The notes under the pieces: model-generated
Database searches by the model: none
What the model saw: only the letters and a program-made list of their open reading frames with translations
What the model was told of the DNA's origin: nothing
In this document: in pieces, positions 35,983 to 45,452 of the stretch
Layout of the letters: the number at the start of each line of letters is the position of its first letter
Numbering within the stretch: position 1 is the first letter of the stretch
DNA from: Ureibacillus massiliensis 4400831 = CIP 108448 = CCUG 49529
Lineage (GTDB): Bacteria > Bacillota > Bacilli > Bacillales_A > Planococcaceae
Length of the DNA: 64,000 nucleotides
Assembly (NCBI RefSeq): GCF_000772965.1
Contig: NZ_JPVQ01000016.1
Location: forward strand, 1-64,000
Direction of reading: 5' to 3'
Translations under genes and position numbers: made by a program

Positions 35983-37560
35983 ATGAAAAAGATGAAGCAT
36001 TGGCTATTACTTTGTGTTGTATCAGTAGTGTTAGTATTAACTGCATGCTCTGGCGGTGATTCAAGTTCACAAGACGAAAGTGCAGAAGCAAACAAAGAAA
36101 ACCCGGCAGCAAATAGAGGAAACGAAATCGTTATTGGTATTCCTAGTGAACCACAAAACTGGGACCCAATTGATACATTTTTATTAGATTGGAGTACTGT
36201 AGCTACTTCTGTTTTTGAAGGCTTAATTGATCGAGATGTTGACTTAGAGTTACAACCAGGATTAGCAGAATCTTGGGAGTACCTTGATGACAAAACACTT
36301 CAGTTCAAACTTCGTCAAGGTGTAACTTTCCATAACGGTGAGCCGTTCAATGCTGACGCTGTTAAATTTACATTTGACCGTTTATTAGGTGAACAAGGAC
36401 AAGCCGGTCCACAGTATTCGAATTACAATTCAATTGATTCAGTTGAAGTTAATGATGAGTATACTGTTACTTTCCACTTAAACACTGTAGATCCAGTATT
36501 ATTAACAAAATTAGCTAGTTATGGTGCGGTAATCGTTCCACCTCAATATATTCAAGAAAATGGTGAGGAACATTTTGATAATAACCCTGTAGGTACAGGT
36601 CCTTTCAAAATGACTGGTTATAAAAGAGATCAAGAAATCGTGTTAGAGAAAAACGAGGACTATTGGAAAGAAGGATTACCGAAATTAGACAAGGTTACGT
36701 TTAAAGTAATCCCAGAAGCATCAACTCGTTTAGCTGAACTACAAACAGGTACGATCGACATTATGAAAAGAGTTGAAGTAGCTCAAGTAGAAACAGTTAA
36801 TTCAACTAATTATTTAAACTTATTGGAAGTACCAACACCCACTGCGTTTGCCTTACGTTTTGATACTGCAGTTAAACCTTTAGATGATGTAAGAGTGCGT
36901 CAAGCAATTAACTATGCAATTGACCGTGACGCTTTAATCGAAGAAATTTTAAGTGGTTATGGAGTTCCGATTGCAACGTTCCAAAGTGAATTATCATTTG
37001 GGTATAATCCAGATCTAAAACCATATCCATATGATCCAGAAAAAGCAAAACAATTACTTGAAGAAGCGGGTGTGGAAGAAGGTACAACAATTGATGTAGT
37101 CATTCCTGGTAATGATGGTAACTTCAAAGAAATTACACAAGCTGTTGCCTTTTACTTAGAACAAGTCGGTATTAAATTAAATATCCAAACAGCAGATAGT
37201 ACAACATTAAACTCAGATTTAATTCCAAATGGTAATGCTGGTGGAATGTATCGTCAAGGTTGGGGTGGATGGACTTTAGACTTTGATAACACAGCTTACT
37301 TAATGTACCATTCAGGAGAATTCTGGAACCCATCATTTATGGATGAAGATGTAGAACGTTTGTTAGAAGAACAAAGAAATTCAGTTGACCAAGAAGAGCG
37401 TGCAGCGATCTTTACAGAATTAACGGAAAAACTATATGAATTAGCTCCAGAGGTTAACTTATACGCGGCTGTGGATTTATATGCTGCAAATGAACGTGTT
37501 GTGGATTTCCAACCACCACATGATGACCGTCTACGTTTAGAAGAGGTTAGTGTGCAATAA
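35983..37560 (+). CDS. Peptide-binding lipoprotein (SBP_bac_5, DppA/OppA type)
   Basis: The 525-residue lipoprotein has a signal with lipobox 'LVLTAC' and a Ser-rich linker. The mature chain has 'LQPGLAESWEYLDDKTLQFKLRQGVTFHNGEPFNADAVKFTFDRLL', the hallmark of family 5 solute-binding proteins, and 'VRQAINYAIDRDALI'. It captures oligopeptides for OppBC-DF. It is probably specific for pyroglutamyl or similar small peptides judging by the downstream enzymes, which is inference. A hairpin follows the stop codon. Confidence 0.92.
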   Translation: MKKMKHWLLLCVVSVVLVLTACSGGDSSSQDESAEANKENPAANRGNEIVIGIPSEPQNWDPIDTFLLDWSTVATSVFEGLIDRDVDLELQPGLAESWEYLDDKTLQFKLRQGVTFHNGEPFNADAVKFTFDRLLGEQGQAGPQYSNYNSIDSVEVNDEYTVTFHLNTVDPVLLTKLASYGAVIVPPQYIQENGEEHFDNNPVGTGPFKMTGYKRDQEIVLEKNEDYWKEGLPKLDKVTFKVIPEASTRLAELQTGTIDIMKRVEVAQVETVNSTNYLNLLEVPTPTAFALRFDTAVKPLDDVRVRQAINYAIDRDALIEEILSGYGVPIATFQSELSFGYNPDLKPYPYDPEKAKQLLEEAGVEEGTTIDVVIPGNDGNFKEITQAVAFYLEQVGIKLNIQTADSTTLNSDLIPNGNAGGMYRQGWGGWTLDFDNTAYLMYHSGEFWNPSFMDEDVERLLEEQRNSVDQEERAAIFTELTEKLYELAPEVNLYAAVDLYAANERVVDFQPPHDDRLRLEEVSVQ

Positions 37561-37576
37561 AGTTTAGTAAAAACTG

Positions 37577-37609
37577 GAGATAGTATGGTTTTCCATACTA
37601 TCTCTTTTA
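37577..37609 (+). terminator. Intercistronic attenuating hairpin after the binding-protein gene
   Basis: GAGATAGTATGG and CCATACTATCTC are perfect arms with a TTTT loop, followed by TTTTAT. Because oppB continues 27 nt on without another obvious promoter, it is likely a partial terminator that sets high binding protein against low permease levels. Confidence 0.7.
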
Positions 37610-37635
37610 TTCCATAAAGTAAGGATGTGAAAAGC

Positions 37636-38565
37636 TTGTTATCTTACATAATTAGAAGAATTTTTCATGCCGTGTTAGTAGTTTTCGCTATTTCAATTAT
37701 AGTTTTCTTTTCCATTCGCTTAACTGGGGATCCAGTAGCAGTCATGTTCTCAGCGGGTGAACCAACGCAGGAAGCAATCGATCAATTAACAGAAGAACTA
37801 GGATTAGATAAGCCGTTATATGTTCAATATGGTGTATTTATGAAAGGCCTTTTAACATTTGATTTAGGTGAATCATTTAGAAGTGGTATTCCCGTTATGA
37901 CACTTATATTAGAAAGGGCATGGCCGACATTTGTCTTAGCTTTAGGTGGTATCTTTGTTGCATTATTAATTGCATTCCCTGTTGGAATTATCTCAGCAGT
38001 AAAAAGAGATACATTTTTAGACTTTGGTGGAAGAGTATTTTCTTTAATAGGAATTTCATTTCCGAACTTCTGGCTAGGTTTTATGCTTATTCTTATCTTC
38101 GCAGTTAATCTGCAATGGTTACCTGCATCTGGTTTCGAAGGCTTTTCATATCTGATTCTACCTTCTATCACACTAGGTTTAATCCTATCAGGTGTATTAG
38201 CTAGATTAGTAAGATCCTCCATGTTAGAAGTATTAAATCAGCAATATATTCGAACGGCTAAATCTAAGGGAATTAGTAAATGGAAGGTTATTTTAAAGCA
38301 TGCATTTAGAAATGCTTTATTACCGACAGTAACATTTATTGGTTTGCAATTCGGAGCGCTTTTAGGTGGTACGGTTATAGTAGAGCAAGTATTTTCTTGG
38401 CCAGGTATTGGTCGATTAATCATCGATGCAATTAATCAACGTGACTATCCAGTTGTTCAAGGTGGAATTGTATTTTTAGCACTTGTCATGGTAGTCGTGA
38501 ACTTATTAGTCGATTTAAGTTATTCACTAATTGACCCTCGTATTAAAGCAGGAAAGGGGAAATAG
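37636..38565 (+). CDS. oppB: Peptide ABC transporter permease (DppB/OppB type)
   Basis: The 309-residue permease has six membrane segments. It starts 'LSYIIRRIFHAVLVVFAISIIVF' and has 'GLDKPLYVQYGVFMKGLLTFDLGESFRSG', and the EAA loop 'RTAKSKGISKWKVILKHAFRNALLP' that contacts the ATPases. TTG 37636 is about 10 nt after AAGGA; GTG 37627 is too close to it. Confidence 0.92.
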   Translation: MLSYIIRRIFHAVLVVFAISIIVFFSIRLTGDPVAVMFSAGEPTQEAIDQLTEELGLDKPLYVQYGVFMKGLLTFDLGESFRSGIPVMTLILERAWPTFVLALGGIFVALLIAFPVGIISAVKRDTFLDFGGRVFSLIGISFPNFWLGFMLILIFAVNLQWLPASGFEGFSYLILPSITLGLILSGVLARLVRSSMLEVLNQQYIRTAKSKGISKWKVILKHAFRNALLPTVTFIGLQFGALLGGTVIVEQVFSWPGIGRLIIDAINQRDYPVVQGGIVFLALVMVVVNLLVDLSYSLIDPRIKAGKGK

Positions 38566-38568
38566 TAA

Positions 38569-39468
38569 ATGGAACAAACAGTAAAGGTTACAAATGCACC
38601 AAAGAAAGCTTCATTTGTTTCAAGGTTCTTTAAGTTCATAAGAACAAATCCAATTGGAGTATTTGGAATGTTGTTAGTTGCGTTAAGCGTTATTTGTGCT
38701 GTTTTCGCTCCATGGATTGCACCATATGACCCAACAGAAGCGAGTTTAACAAATCGACTAGACGCACCATCATTTTTAGATGCTACTGGGGAATCTACCT
38801 ATCTTTTAGGTGGCGACCAACTAGGTAGGGATCTATTAAGCAGAATTATATACGGAGCCCAAATTTCTTTAATAGTAGGGATTGCTGGTGTATTCATTTC
38901 ATTAGTCATTGGAACAATTATGGGATTAATTTCAGGATATTTTGGTAAATGGTTAGATGATTTAATCATGCGAGTTGCCGATATCCAGTTGGCATTCCCA
39001 TTTATCTTATTCGCTATTGTTATTATGAGTGTTCTTGGTACTGGTATATGGAAAATTGTTATTATTTTAGGACTCACATATTGGGTTGGATTTGCGAGAT
39101 TAATAAGGGGACAAGTGATTTCCCTTAAAGAACAAGAATTTGTTCAGGCTGCTAAAGCAATAGGCGGATCCCATAGAAGAATTATTTTTAAACATATATT
39201 ACCGAACGTACTATCATCAATATTAGTTTTAAGTACAACGTATATTGCGGAATTTATTTTACTTGAAGCTTCACTTACATTCCTTGGTTTAGGGGTAGAT
39301 CCTACAATTCCATCATGGGGTGGTATGTTAGCAGATAGTCGAAACTACATTACAACAGCTTGGTGGACGACTGTATTCCCAGGGTTTGCAATTATGCTAA
39401 CAGTATTAGGATTTAATTTATTAGGAGATTGGCTAAGAGATCGATTTGATCCAAACTTAAAAGCGTAG
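38569..39468 (+). CDS. oppC: Peptide ABC transporter permease (DppC/OppC type)
   Basis: The 299-residue permease has six membrane segments, the N-terminal OppC domain 'RFFKFIRTNPIGVFGMLLVA', 'GGDQLGRDLLSRIIYGAQISL' and the EAA loop 'QAAKAIGGSHRRIIFKHILPN'. It starts 3 nt after oppB and completes the OppBC heterodimer. Confidence 0.93.
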   Translation: MEQTVKVTNAPKKASFVSRFFKFIRTNPIGVFGMLLVALSVICAVFAPWIAPYDPTEASLTNRLDAPSFLDATGESTYLLGGDQLGRDLLSRIIYGAQISLIVGIAGVFISLVIGTIMGLISGYFGKWLDDLIMRVADIQLAFPFILFAIVIMSVLGTGIWKIVIILGLTYWVGFARLIRGQVISLKEQEFVQAAKAIGGSHRRIIFKHILPNVLSSILVLSTTYIAEFILLEASLTFLGLGVDPTIPSWGGMLADSRNYITTAWWTTVFPGFAIMLTVLGFNLLGDWLRDRFDPNLKA

Positions 39469-39479
39469 GTGATAAAGTG

Positions 39480-42299
39480 ATGGAAGATTTATGGACTTTG
39501 GATGGATTATTAGTAGACAAAAATGATGATGGTATACCAGATGGCGTTTCGTTATATATTGACCTCCCAGAAAATCTTTATCCTATAGGGCTTTTTGATT
39601 TTCTAGCTAGGGCGGGCTTAGAAACAACAGCTTTATCTTTTAATTTTTTTGAGAAGCACAATCAAAAGGTCACGTTAACATTCGAAAAAAGTAATCATTC
39701 TGAAATAACTTTTGAATCAGAAATTCTATCGATTTATTACCAATCTGAAGAAGATTTGTCGAATCAACTGCGTCATATTAGTCAGCTAGGCTTAAAAATG
39801 AGTGATTCAGAAGAATCAAAAGAAAGACCAATGATTAGGGGAGTAAGTGATATTTGGACTCTAGCAGGTTTTGGTCAATATCAAGAAGCAAGTCCAATAC
39901 ATCCCTTAAGTGTGAATATTGACAGCAAACTGGATTGGAACAAATCGTTATTTCTAGCGGTATGTCAGTTGGTTGCCCGGTTAGGATTAGTGAGTACAAC
40001 GATAAAGTTCCCACTAACTAATAATGAAATGGCAGATATTCAATTTGTCATAGAAGAAAATGGTCAGAGCTCTATTAAAGTACTAGAAGAAAATATTATA
40101 AAAGTTAATGGTTCTAAAGAAGAATGTGCACAGCTAATAGATTGGTTATCAAATGAAAAGGCCTGGAAGGAAGATGGGGTTTTAGGTAGCTGGGAAAGAC
40201 CATTCCTTTATGCACATTTAACAAATGAAAATGTCATTTTAATCGAAGAAAATTGGCAAGATCAGTCGGAAGTCGATATTGCGGAAGAACATATTAAAAT
40301 GCTTTCAGAAGAAGAAAAAGAAAACGTTGTTATTTATTTATCAGAGCCATTATCTAATAGAACCTGTCTAAAAGAAAAATGGGAAAAGAACTATGGAATT
40401 CAAAATTTAGTGGTTCGGTCTTCATTTAAGCCTGCCTTCCATTGGTTAAAAGAAGAAATCATTGAAAAAATACCTCAAAATACGAAGCAAGTTGTTATTA
40501 AAGTAAAAGAACATGACGTTGAAGGAAGTCTAGAATTACCAATTCGATGGATTCAAGAAATCTATCCCATTGATTTAATTATTGAAAAAGCAACATCTAT
40601 ACATTCGGATAATGTCATTTTTGAACTAAATAAAGACCAGCAACATACATATGAAGTATTTGCTGTACTAAATAATGAAGAATGTGTGTTTATTGATTAT
40701 TTAGATGTTGTATATAGCAAAGTTCCATATGTAGATGGTGAAAAATTTGCAACGCCAACAACCAGCTGTATCGTTTGTGGCGAAGAGCAAAATAAAGTGA
40801 TTACAATACCAACAGATAGAGAGAGATTTTATAACTATTATTTAGAAGCTTTTTTACCAAAATTAGTAGAAACTATTGGTGATATTAAGGATGGAATGGG
40901 TTATACGGAACCATTATTTAGTGGACTCCAAGTAGAAGTTTGGATGAGTGAAGAAGAAGAAAAGCTGGGTGTAGATGAAGAAAGAACATCATCACTAGAA
41001 GCACTTTATGAAGATATATACTTTAATACGTTAGATTATTTTGACCATCTCGGTAATAAGCAAGCGGGTAAACCATATACAGCACTTGGTGCAGTAATAC
41101 CTGTCATGCATGTTGAGCAAGGAACTAAACCTAGAGCAAACGTAAAAGTAACCAAATGGAATAACCATCGTAAGAAGGAAGTTCAAACAAAAGAGCTATT
41201 CTTTAATGATGGTAAACCATCAAAAGTACAGATTGCAGTCAACAACGAAACATCTATGTATGATGTTGATGAGTTACAGCTAGAGTGGGAAAAGATAAAA
41301 AAAGCCGAGAGTAATATTGGAGAAAATTTATTTATCGATTATTCGTTTAGAGGATTACCGATTGATTCTATTGAAAAATATTTACCTACAGGTGAGCAAT
41401 TTGAGTCACCTATAAAAATGACATTATTTAAACCAACAGTGTTAATCGAAGCAATGCATCATCCAAATGAAGTATCAAGCAATCCAGCAGTTCTTAAATT
41501 ATTGGAGGAGCTTGATTCAAACACGAATTTACTAAAACAGTTGAATGTTGTAACAATCCCGATGGCAAATCCAGATGGATATAGTCTATTAATGCGACTA
41601 ACGAAGGAACATCCAGAATGGAAACATCACGCTGCAAGATACAATTCTCTTGGTTTTGAGTATGCACATACAAGATATTTAGATACTATTTTTGGCGAAT
41701 CAAATGTCTTACCAGAATTAATGAAGCGCTGGGCACCAGATGTTGTCGTTGATAACCATGGTATACCGGGACATGAATGGATTCAACCATTTGCAGGTTA
41801 TAATAGTCCTCCTAGATTCCCAGTTTCATATTTTATCCCAAGTGCAAAAATTTACGGACTCGGAAGATATTCCTTCGATACACAGACGGAACTAGCTCGA
41901 AATAATCTAGATAAAATTGTAAGTGATATGAATGAAATATATCGTTCTACGAATATACCGAAACAAAATGAGTATTGGAGAAATCGTTTTACAAAATATG
42001 GCCATCAATGGTTACCGAATGTGTTTCCTTTGGAAGTTCACGGCAATATAAACTTCTATAAATCTATAGAAGTTACACCTACATATTCATCTGTTAGTAT
42101 ATTACGTTATCCTAATTGGGTAGCCGCCGATATTATCTCGGAAGCAGCAGATGAAGTAGTATATGGTGATGTGCTAGAAGAATGTATTGATGCGCAATAT
42201 TTATTTAATTTGTCAATTATTCAAACGGTTGCCAAAACAAAGGTCAAAGTGAACAGAAACGGAAATACGATTTATAGAGAAAGACCATTAAGAATATAG
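39480..42299 (+). CDS. Large M14-type metallopeptidase with duplicated N-terminal module
   Basis: The 939-residue protein has no signal peptide, so it is probably cytoplasmic. The zinc site of M14 carboxypeptidases is recognisable: H661-P-N-E664, 'ANPDGY' at 696-701 and H760 in 'DNHGIPGHEW'. The N-terminus has two copies of one module, opening at DLWTLDGL (3-10) and DIWTLAGF (124-131). A Ca-loop-like 'DKNDDGIPDG' occurs near residues 14-23, and a CIVC pair at 430-433. The middle region is unassigned. It lies between oppC and pcp, so it probably trims imported peptides. ATG 39480 is 6 nt after AGGTGAT. Confidence 0.75.
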   Translation: MEDLWTLDGLLVDKNDDGIPDGVSLYIDLPENLYPIGLFDFLARAGLETTALSFNFFEKHNQKVTLTFEKSNHSEITFESEILSIYYQSEEDLSNQLRHISQLGLKMSDSEESKERPMIRGVSDIWTLAGFGQYQEASPIHPLSVNIDSKLDWNKSLFLAVCQLVARLGLVSTTIKFPLTNNEMADIQFVIEENGQSSIKVLEENIIKVNGSKEECAQLIDWLSNEKAWKEDGVLGSWERPFLYAHLTNENVILIEENWQDQSEVDIAEEHIKMLSEEEKENVVIYLSEPLSNRTCLKEKWEKNYGIQNLVVRSSFKPAFHWLKEEIIEKIPQNTKQVVIKVKEHDVEGSLELPIRWIQEIYPIDLIIEKATSIHSDNVIFELNKDQQHTYEVFAVLNNEECVFIDYLDVVYSKVPYVDGEKFATPTTSCIVCGEEQNKVITIPTDRERFYNYYLEAFLPKLVETIGDIKDGMGYTEPLFSGLQVEVWMSEEEEKLGVDEERTSSLEALYEDIYFNTLDYFDHLGNKQAGKPYTALGAVIPVMHVEQGTKPRANVKVTKWNNHRKKEVQTKELFFNDGKPSKVQIAVNNETSMYDVDELQLEWEKIKKAESNIGENLFIDYSFRGLPIDSIEKYLPTGEQFESPIKMTLFKPTVLIEAMHHPNEVSSNPAVLKLLEELDSNTNLLKQLNVVTIPMANPDGYSLLMRLTKEHPEWKHHAARYNSLGFEYAHTRYLDTIFGESNVLPELMKRWAPDVVVDNHGIPGHEWIQPFAGYNSPPRFPVSYFIPSAKIYGLGRYSFDTQTELARNNLDKIVSDMNEIYRSTNIPKQNEYWRNRFTKYGHQWLPNVFPLEVHGNINFYKSIEVTPTYSSVSILRYPNWVAADIISEAADEVVYGDVLEECIDAQYLFNLSIIQTVAKTKVKVNRNGNTIYRERPLRI

Positions 42300-42317
42300 C
42301 CTAAAGAGGTGAACAAG

Positions 42318-42932
42318 ATGAAAAAAATATTGTTAACTGGCTTTGAACCATTTTTAGATTATAAAGTAAATCCAACGATGAAAATTGTAGAAGAATTAAA
42401 TGGAAATAGCATAAATGGTCATGAAATTGTAGGCTGGATACTACCTGTGGATTTTGAACAGTCAGCAAAACTTTTACTAGAGAAGATAGATGAAGTAAAC
42501 CCAGATGTTGTTGTTTCATTGGGGCTTGCTGGTGGAAGATATAAAATCACACCTGAAAGAATCGCTGTAAATGTAAAAGATGGCGATGCAGATAACAACA
42601 ACCATGCACCGCAAGATGAATTCATTGAAGAAGCTGGGGATACAGCTTATATTCCTACGATTCCTGTTCGCAAAATAACAAATCGCTTAATTGAAGAAGG
42701 TTACCCTGCTGAAATTTCTAACACAGCTGGTACTTATTTATGTAACAATGTCATGTATAGTGCACTTCATCATGCAAAGGTAAATAAATTAAGTTATAAA
42801 TCTGGTTTTATCCATATTCCAGCATCACACGAATTAGCTATTCAACACGGGAAAATACCTAGCTGGTCCCATTCAGATTTGATGCGTGCTGTTGAAATTA
42901 GTCTTGAAGTGATTACTGATGAGGTGAACTAG
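42318..42932 (+). CDS. pcp: Pyroglutamyl-peptidase I (pyrrolidone-carboxylate peptidase)
   Basis: The 204-residue C15 cysteine peptidase removes N-terminal pyroglutamate from peptides. The triad is visible: Glu80 in 'PERIAVNV', Cys142 in 'NTAGTYLCNNVMY' and His166 in 'FIHIPASHE'. The N-terminus 'ILLTGFEPFLDYKVNP' is diagnostic. ATG 42318 follows AGAGGTGA; GTG 42309 is inside the site. Its product is the substrate of the PxpABC enzyme encoded next. Confidence 0.96.
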   Translation: MKKILLTGFEPFLDYKVNPTMKIVEELNGNSINGHEIVGWILPVDFEQSAKLLLEKIDEVNPDVVVSLGLAGGRYKITPERIAVNVKDGDADNNNHAPQDEFIEEAGDTAYIPTIPVRKITNRLIEEGYPAEISNTAGTYLCNNVMYSALHHAKVNKLSYKSGFIHIPASHELAIQHGKIPSWSHSDLMRAVEISLEVITDEVN

Positions 42933-42933
42933 T

Positions 42934-43665
42934 TTGTTCCCATCCGTTATTATTCAAGACAAGAAAATCGCTTCATTTATTTTTGGACAAGAGATAGATG
43001 AAGAAACTTTTCAGCATGTAGAAGCTTTTGATCAGTTTATAAATATTAAATATAAAAAACTTATAGTGGAAACCGTTCCTACTTATCATATGGTAACGGT
43101 TTTCTTTAACAAAGAAATCGCTCAAGATCAATCATTACTTACAGACATTATTTACAAATGGAAGAAATTTGAAATTCAGTTGCAATCGTCTAAAAGTAGA
43201 AGGGTAACAATACCTGTATGCTATGATGCACTATTTGCTTTAGACCTCGAAAGAGTAGCGGAAGAATTGAATCTAACGACTGAACAAGTTATTAAAAAGC
43301 ATAGTGAACCAACATATAAAGTCTATTTAATCGGGTTTTTACCGGGTTTTCCGTACTTAGGTGGTTTAAATAAAGAACTATTTGTTCCTAGATTAGATAA
43401 ACCGAGGAAATCCGTTGAAAAAGGAAGTGTGGGAATTGGCGGAAGACAGACAGGTATTTACCCCGTAACGTCACCAGGTGGTTGGAACATTATCGGAAAA
43501 ACCCCTATCGACCTATTTGATGTGAATCGAAACCCTGCTTTTTTACTCCAACCAGGAGATCAAATTACATTTAAAAGTATATCAATCGATGATTTCTATA
43601 ATGTTAAAGAAAATGTTGAAAAAAACCCTCAATATATATTGAATTTGATAGATACAAAAATTTAG
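42934..43665 (+). CDS. pxpB: 5-oxoprolinase subunit PxpB (KipI family)
   Basis: The 243-residue protein matches the KipI/PxpB family: 'YLIGFLPGFPYLGGL', 'PRKSVEKGSVGIGGRQTGIYPVTSPGGWNIIGKTP' and 'LQPGDQITF'. With PxpC and PxpA it hydrolyses pyroglutamate to glutamate using ATP. B. subtilis KipI was first described as a KinA inhibitor, but the pxpABC linkage supports the enzyme role. TTG 42934 is preceded by GAGGTGA at 42921-42927 and follows the pcp stop by 1 nt. Confidence 0.93.
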   Translation: MFPSVIIQDKKIASFIFGQEIDEETFQHVEAFDQFINIKYKKLIVETVPTYHMVTVFFNKEIAQDQSLLTDIIYKWKKFEIQLQSSKSRRVTIPVCYDALFALDLERVAEELNLTTEQVIKKHSEPTYKVYLIGFLPGFPYLGGLNKELFVPRLDKPRKSVEKGSVGIGGRQTGIYPVTSPGGWNIIGKTPIDLFDVNRNPAFLLQPGDQITFKSISIDDFYNVKENVEKNPQYILNLIDTKI

Positions 43666-43695
43666 CAAATGGTTGGCTAGAAAGTGGAGATAAAC

Positions 43696-44604
43696 ATGAA
43701 ACAATTGCTTAAAGTGGTCAAGAAAGGAGTTTTTAGTTCACTTCAGGATAATGGTCGATATCGATATAGAAGATTTGGAATCCCAACAGCAGGCCCTATG
43801 GATCAATTATCTTTCGAGTTGGGTAAAAAAATTTTAGGTAATAAGGAAAATTCTACAGCTTTAGAGATTTTTTACGGTGGAGTAAGTTTTTTGTCCTTAG
43901 CAAAACACGAATATGTATTAGTTGGAGCGGACATGAAGGCAACGGTAAACGGAAAGCCAGTTGAACCTTGGAAAACCTTCATTTTGAATGTTGACGACCT
44001 TTTAGAATTAAATGTGTCTACTGAAGGATCAATCGCGTATCTAATGGCGCTTGGAGGTTTTAATACAAACTCTGTTCTAAATAGTACCTCAACATATTTG
44101 AAAGCAAATTTAGGTACAGTTATTAAAAAGGATACGATTCTCTATGGAAAAAGTGACCTACCAGATGTTTTAAAATATAGAACAGGTTTATATAAATCAT
44201 TTATTCCTAATATATCAGATTGCGTAAAAGTAAGAGTTACCCCTAGTTATCATCTCTCGTATTTTATAGAAGAAGATGTAGACCATTTCTTTCAAAGTGA
44301 ATATCAGTTAACGAATGGAGACCGTATGGGGTACTACCTTCAAGGACCTTTAATGAGGATGAAAGTAAAAAAAGAATTACTGTCTGAACCAACAATGTTT
44401 GGCACAATTCAAATACCACCCAATGGACAACCAATTATTTTAATGGCTGATGCTCAAACGGTAGGAGGATATCCAACTGTCGGAAAAGTGGTAGAAGAGG
44501 ATTTATGGAAAGTGGCACAATTGCGTTACGGTAATCGAATTTCATTTGAATACCAGCCTATAAGAAATACTACTGATTCAGTAAGATTCGAAAAGGATGA
44601 ATAA
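43696..44604 (+). CDS. pxpC: 5-oxoprolinase subunit PxpC (KipA family)
   Basis: The 302-residue biotin-dependent-carboxyltransferase-like protein starts 'KVVKKGVFSSLQDNGRYRYRRFGIPTAGPMDQ', the KipA/YbgK signature, and later has 'NPP-like NGQPIILMADAQTVGGYPTVGKV'. It forms the PxpBC part of 5-oxoprolinase. ATG 43696 lies 6 nt after GTGGAGA. It overlaps none of pxpB but nearly abuts pxpA. Confidence 0.93.
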   Translation: MKQLLKVVKKGVFSSLQDNGRYRYRRFGIPTAGPMDQLSFELGKKILGNKENSTALEIFYGGVSFLSLAKHEYVLVGADMKATVNGKPVEPWKTFILNVDDLLELNVSTEGSIAYLMALGGFNTNSVLNSTSTYLKANLGTVIKKDTILYGKSDLPDVLKYRTGLYKSFIPNISDCVKVRVTPSYHLSYFIEEDVDHFFQSEYQLTNGDRMGYYLQGPLMRMKVKKELLSEPTMFGTIQIPPNGQPIILMADAQTVGGYPTVGKVVEEDLWKVAQLRYGNRISFEYQPIRNTTDSVRFEKDE

Positions 44605-44605
44605 A

Positions 44606-45370
44606 ATGGAAAATCAATTATATATTGACTTAAATAGTGATTTAGGTGAAAGTTTCGGTCATTACAAAATCGGTAATGATGAAGAAATCATGAAATATGT
44701 TTCATCTGTAAATATTGCGTGTGGATTTCATGCTGGTGATCCAACTACTATAAAAAACACTGTAAATAAAGCATTAGAAGCTGGTGTTGCCATTGGTGCT
44801 CACCCAGGATTTCCCGATTTACAAGGATTCGGTAGAAGAAATATGCATATTAATCCAGAGGAAATATACGATTTAACTTTATATCAAATAGGTGCATTGA
44901 ATGCTTTTGTTAAAGCGAGTGGAGGAAAGCTTCACCACGTTAAGCCACATGGAGCGCTTTATAACATGGCAGCAAAAGATGAACAATATTCAAAAGCAAT
45001 TGTTGAAGCTGTTTTAAATATAGATGAAGATTTAATTCTTTACGGCTTGTCAGGAAGTCAACTAACAGCAGTTGCAAAACGATATGGTTTAAGATGCGCA
45101 AATGAGGCGTTTGTTGATCGTACATATAATCGAAGTGGACAATTAACACCGAGGACGGAACTAAATTCATTAATTAAGACTGAAGAAGAGGCATTAAATC
45201 AGGTTTTAAAAATGATTCATGAGAAAAAAGTTATTGCCACAACTGGAGAAGAGGTATCGATAGAAGTCGATACATTATGTATTCACGGTGACGGCATAAA
45301 AGCAGTAGAATTTGCGCAAAAAGTAAATAATACATTAAAACAAAACAATATTATCATACAGGCATTATAA
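44606..45370 (+). CDS. pxpA: 5-oxoprolinase subunit PxpA (LamB/YcsF family)
   Basis: The 254-residue protein has the family opening 'IDLNSDLGESFGHYKIGNDEEIMKYVSSVNIACGFHAGDP' and 'GAHPGFPDLQGFGRR', 'HVKPHGALYNMA' and 'CIHGD'. PxpA provides the ring-opening step in concert with PxpBC, yielding glutamate. ATG 44606 lies 8 nt after AAAGGA. It is the last gene of the unit; a hairpin follows. Confidence 0.95.
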   Translation: MENQLYIDLNSDLGESFGHYKIGNDEEIMKYVSSVNIACGFHAGDPTTIKNTVNKALEAGVAIGAHPGFPDLQGFGRRNMHINPEEIYDLTLYQIGALNAFVKASGGKLHHVKPHGALYNMAAKDEQYSKAIVEAVLNIDEDLILYGLSGSQLTAVAKRYGLRCANEAFVDRTYNRSGQLTPRTELNSLIKTEEEALNQVLKMIHEKKVIATTGEEVSIEVDTLCIHGDGIKAVEFAQKVNNTLKQNNIIIQAL

Positions 45371-45389
45371 AAATATTTTATACGAGAAT

Positions 45390-45423
45390 AACCCTTGCAA
45401 ATATAATGCAAGGGTTTAGTTTT
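45390..45423 (+). terminator. Terminator of the opp-pcp-pxp operon
   Basis: AACCCTTGCA (45390-45399) pairs with TGCAAGGGTT (45407-45416), followed by a modest T-rich tail. Confidence 0.7.
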
Positions 45424-45452
45424 AGCCTATACTTCTTTGCTCTGGAGGAGTT

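Noticed and set aside
42934-44604. KipI/KipA as sporulation-kinase regulators
   Set aside because: Direct linkage to pcp and pxpA makes the 5-oxoprolinase function the better explanation, although a side role is not excluded.
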